This document shows, in pieces, positions 63,008 through 64,000 of a stretch of 64,000 bases of DNA. This stretch comes from Nonomuraea corallina (GTDB lineage Bacteria; Actinomycetota; Actinomycetes; Streptosporangiales; Streptosporangiaceae), in contig NZ_JAPNNL010000001.1 in NCBI RefSeq assembly GCF_027620315.1, forward strand, positions 44,071 to 108,070. Direction: 5' to 3'. How positions within the stretch are numbered: position 1 is the first letter of the stretch; each line of letters begins with the position of its first letter. The notes under the pieces were generated by a model. The model saw only the letters and a program-made list of their open reading frames with translations, did not search any database and was not told the origin of the DNA. The translations under genes and the position numbers were made by a program.

Positions 63008-64000
63008 TCACTCCAGCCACGAGCGGGCCCGGCCGGTCCCGCCGGCCGTGGGCAGCCGGATCTCGAAGCGGGAGCCGGTCACGTGGGCGGCGCCGCCGTG
63101 CAGCTCGGCCTGCTGACGGACCAGCGTCAGGCCGAGGCCGGAGCCCGGACTGTCCGGGCGGCGGCGGAACCGGTCGAACACCGCCTCACGATCCCCGTCG
63201 GGGACTCCGGCCCCCTCGTCGGCGACGGTGAGGACGGCGGCGGCCCCCTCTCGGGAGAGCCGCACGGTGATCGGGGGCGCGCCGTGCCTGACGGCGTTGT
63301 CCAGCAGGTTGTCGGCGATCAGCCGGAGCCCTTCGGCCCAGCCGCGCACGGTCACGCCGTCCGCCACGGACTCCTCGATCGTCGTGCCCGGGTGGCGGCG
63401 GCGGGCCGCGGCGGCGGCCTCGCGCACGATGCCGCTGAGGTCGGCCGGGGCGGAGGTCGCGGGGTCGAGCAGCTCTCCGGCGGCGAGCTGGCGAAGCACG
63501 GTGATGAGCCGCTGCACCCGGGCGTGCTCGCCGGTCAGGTCGGCGACGAGCTCGTCGCGGTCGGCGGGGGTGAGGCCGGGGTGGTCGAGCAGGGCGAGGT
63601 TGGCGCCCATGCTGGTGAGCGGGGTGCGCAGCTCGTGCGCGGCGGAGGCGGCGAAGGCGCGGGCGGTGTCGAGCGCCTCGCCGGTGCGGGCCACCGCCGC
63701 GTCGCGCCGGTCCAGCAGGTCGTTGAGCACCCCGGCCAGGTGGTCGATCTCACGGACCCGGGACCCGGCGTCCAGCCGGATCCTGGCGGACGGCTCCGGC
63801 CGGGTGTCGAGGGCCGCGGCCTGCCGGCTGAGCCGGACCAGCGGCCGTACCGCGTACCGCCCGAGCGCCAGTCCTGCCGCCGCGCCCGCCACCGCGCCGA
63901 TCAGGGTGACGGTACCCACCCGCCGGCGGAGCAGCGCGAGCTGGGTGTCGAGCCGTTCGCTCGGCTCGAACAGCCATAACCGGCTGCCCCGCCGCCCCAG
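63008..64000 (-). CDS. Sensor histidine kinase (5' end outside window)
   Basis: The reading frame stays open to the window edge, so the N-terminus is missing; 330 residues are visible. One span (VGTVTLIGAVAGAAAGLALGRY), a HAMP-like segment (RPLVRLSRQAAAL to IDHLAGVLNDLLDRRD), HisKA with AASAAHELRTPLTSMGANLALL, and an HATPase with LIADNLLDNAVRHGAPP, VADEGAGVPDGDREAVFDRFRR, GSGLGLTLVRQQAELHGG. Classical OmpR-type kinase; its response regulator should lie just upstream, beyond 64000. Confidence 0.88.
   Translation of the reverse strand: MGRRGSRLWLFEPSERLDTQLALLRRRVGTVTLIGAVAGAAAGLALGRYAVRPLVRLSRQAAALDTRPEPSARIRLDAGSRVREIDHLAGVLNDLLDRRDAAVARTGEALDTARAFAASAAHELRTPLTSMGANLALLDHPGLTPADRDELVADLTGEHARVQRLITVLRQLAAGELLDPATSAPADLSGIVREAAAAARRRHPGTTIEESVADGVTVRGWAEGLRLIADNLLDNAVRHGAPPITVRLSREGAAAVLTVADEGAGVPDGDREAVFDRFRRRPDSPGSGLGLTLVRQQAELHGGAAHVTGSRFEIRLPTAGGTGRARSWLE

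Overview
The window is very GC-rich with strongly GC-biased third codon positions. Its gene content is that of a filamentous actinomycete: a SARP regulator with NB-ARC and TPR domains, DUF5753-type XRE regulator, MacS-like two-component system, F420/deazaflavin-dependent oxidoreductases, an IS1380 remnant and leaderless or weakly-SD starts. A Streptosporangiales member (Nonomuraea/Streptosporangium-like) is my best guess; this is inference, because no rRNA or marker gene is present.

Layout. 1-24.6 kb is ordinary chromosome: a saccharopine-dehydrogenase-family C-terminus, a MarR/VOC divergent pair, a B12-radical SAM protein, a prolyl-aminopeptidase-like hydrolase with a divergent MarR, a CehA/McbA metallohydrolase, CPBP protease, TetR, LLM oxidoreductase, an ECF sigma/anti-sigma pair, a CGNR regulator divergent from an MFS exporter, a MacS-type two-component system, a VHL-like-domain membrane protein, a SNF2 helicase, an IMPase, DUF2975 and a secreted tripeptidyl-peptidase-like hydrolase.

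24.9-31.5 kb looks like a dedicated peptide-secretion locus. It holds a 65-aa precursor with six Cys and an AKA cleavage motif (28319-28516), a membrane thioredoxin, an ABC exporter and an S26 signal peptidase, joined by 4-bp overlaps. A MauE-like redox membrane protein converges on this operon and a large SARP gene lies upstream. A perfect 11-bp-period heptamer repeat sits in front of the peptide gene, as SARP operators do. 31.5-36.5 kb is a mosaic island ending at tRNA-Arg(ACG): a Hint-domain/zinc-metallopeptidase operon, an IS1380 fragment fused to an integrase tail, and an unknown Cys-containing protein.

36.5-47.8 kb returns to chromosomal genes: a two-component system; a three-gene operon of an Lgt-like protein, a radical SAM enzyme resembling the Tes/MJ0619 lipid family and a small membrane protein; MaoC; a AAA ATPase; a second MauE-like protein overlapping a Cys-rich protein; SigE-type sigma; MarR and YceI. 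A cluster of DnaA-box-like sequences precedes tRNA-Ser(GCU). From that tRNA to about 52.2 kb lies the remnant of an integrated element: an integrase C-terminus, PP2C-like phosphatase, HTH protein, HATPase, XRE regulator and an overlooked 56-aa Cys-rich protein. It is bounded by a direct repeat with a 21-bp exact core.

52.2-64 kb holds a DHFR-like reductase, a partial duplicate of a secreted-protein gene, an NTF2/MecA_N-like membrane protein, a AAA ATPase plus DUF4276-like pair (candidate phage defence), a NUDIX hydrolase, an orphan sugar C-methyltransferase, a decayed hydrolase, a 28-aa Cys-containing ORF with a near-perfect SD, an F420-type oxidoreductase, a SCO4226-like protein, a serine hydrolase and a sensor kinase cut by the window end. 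All function calls are from reading sequence; no database search was run.
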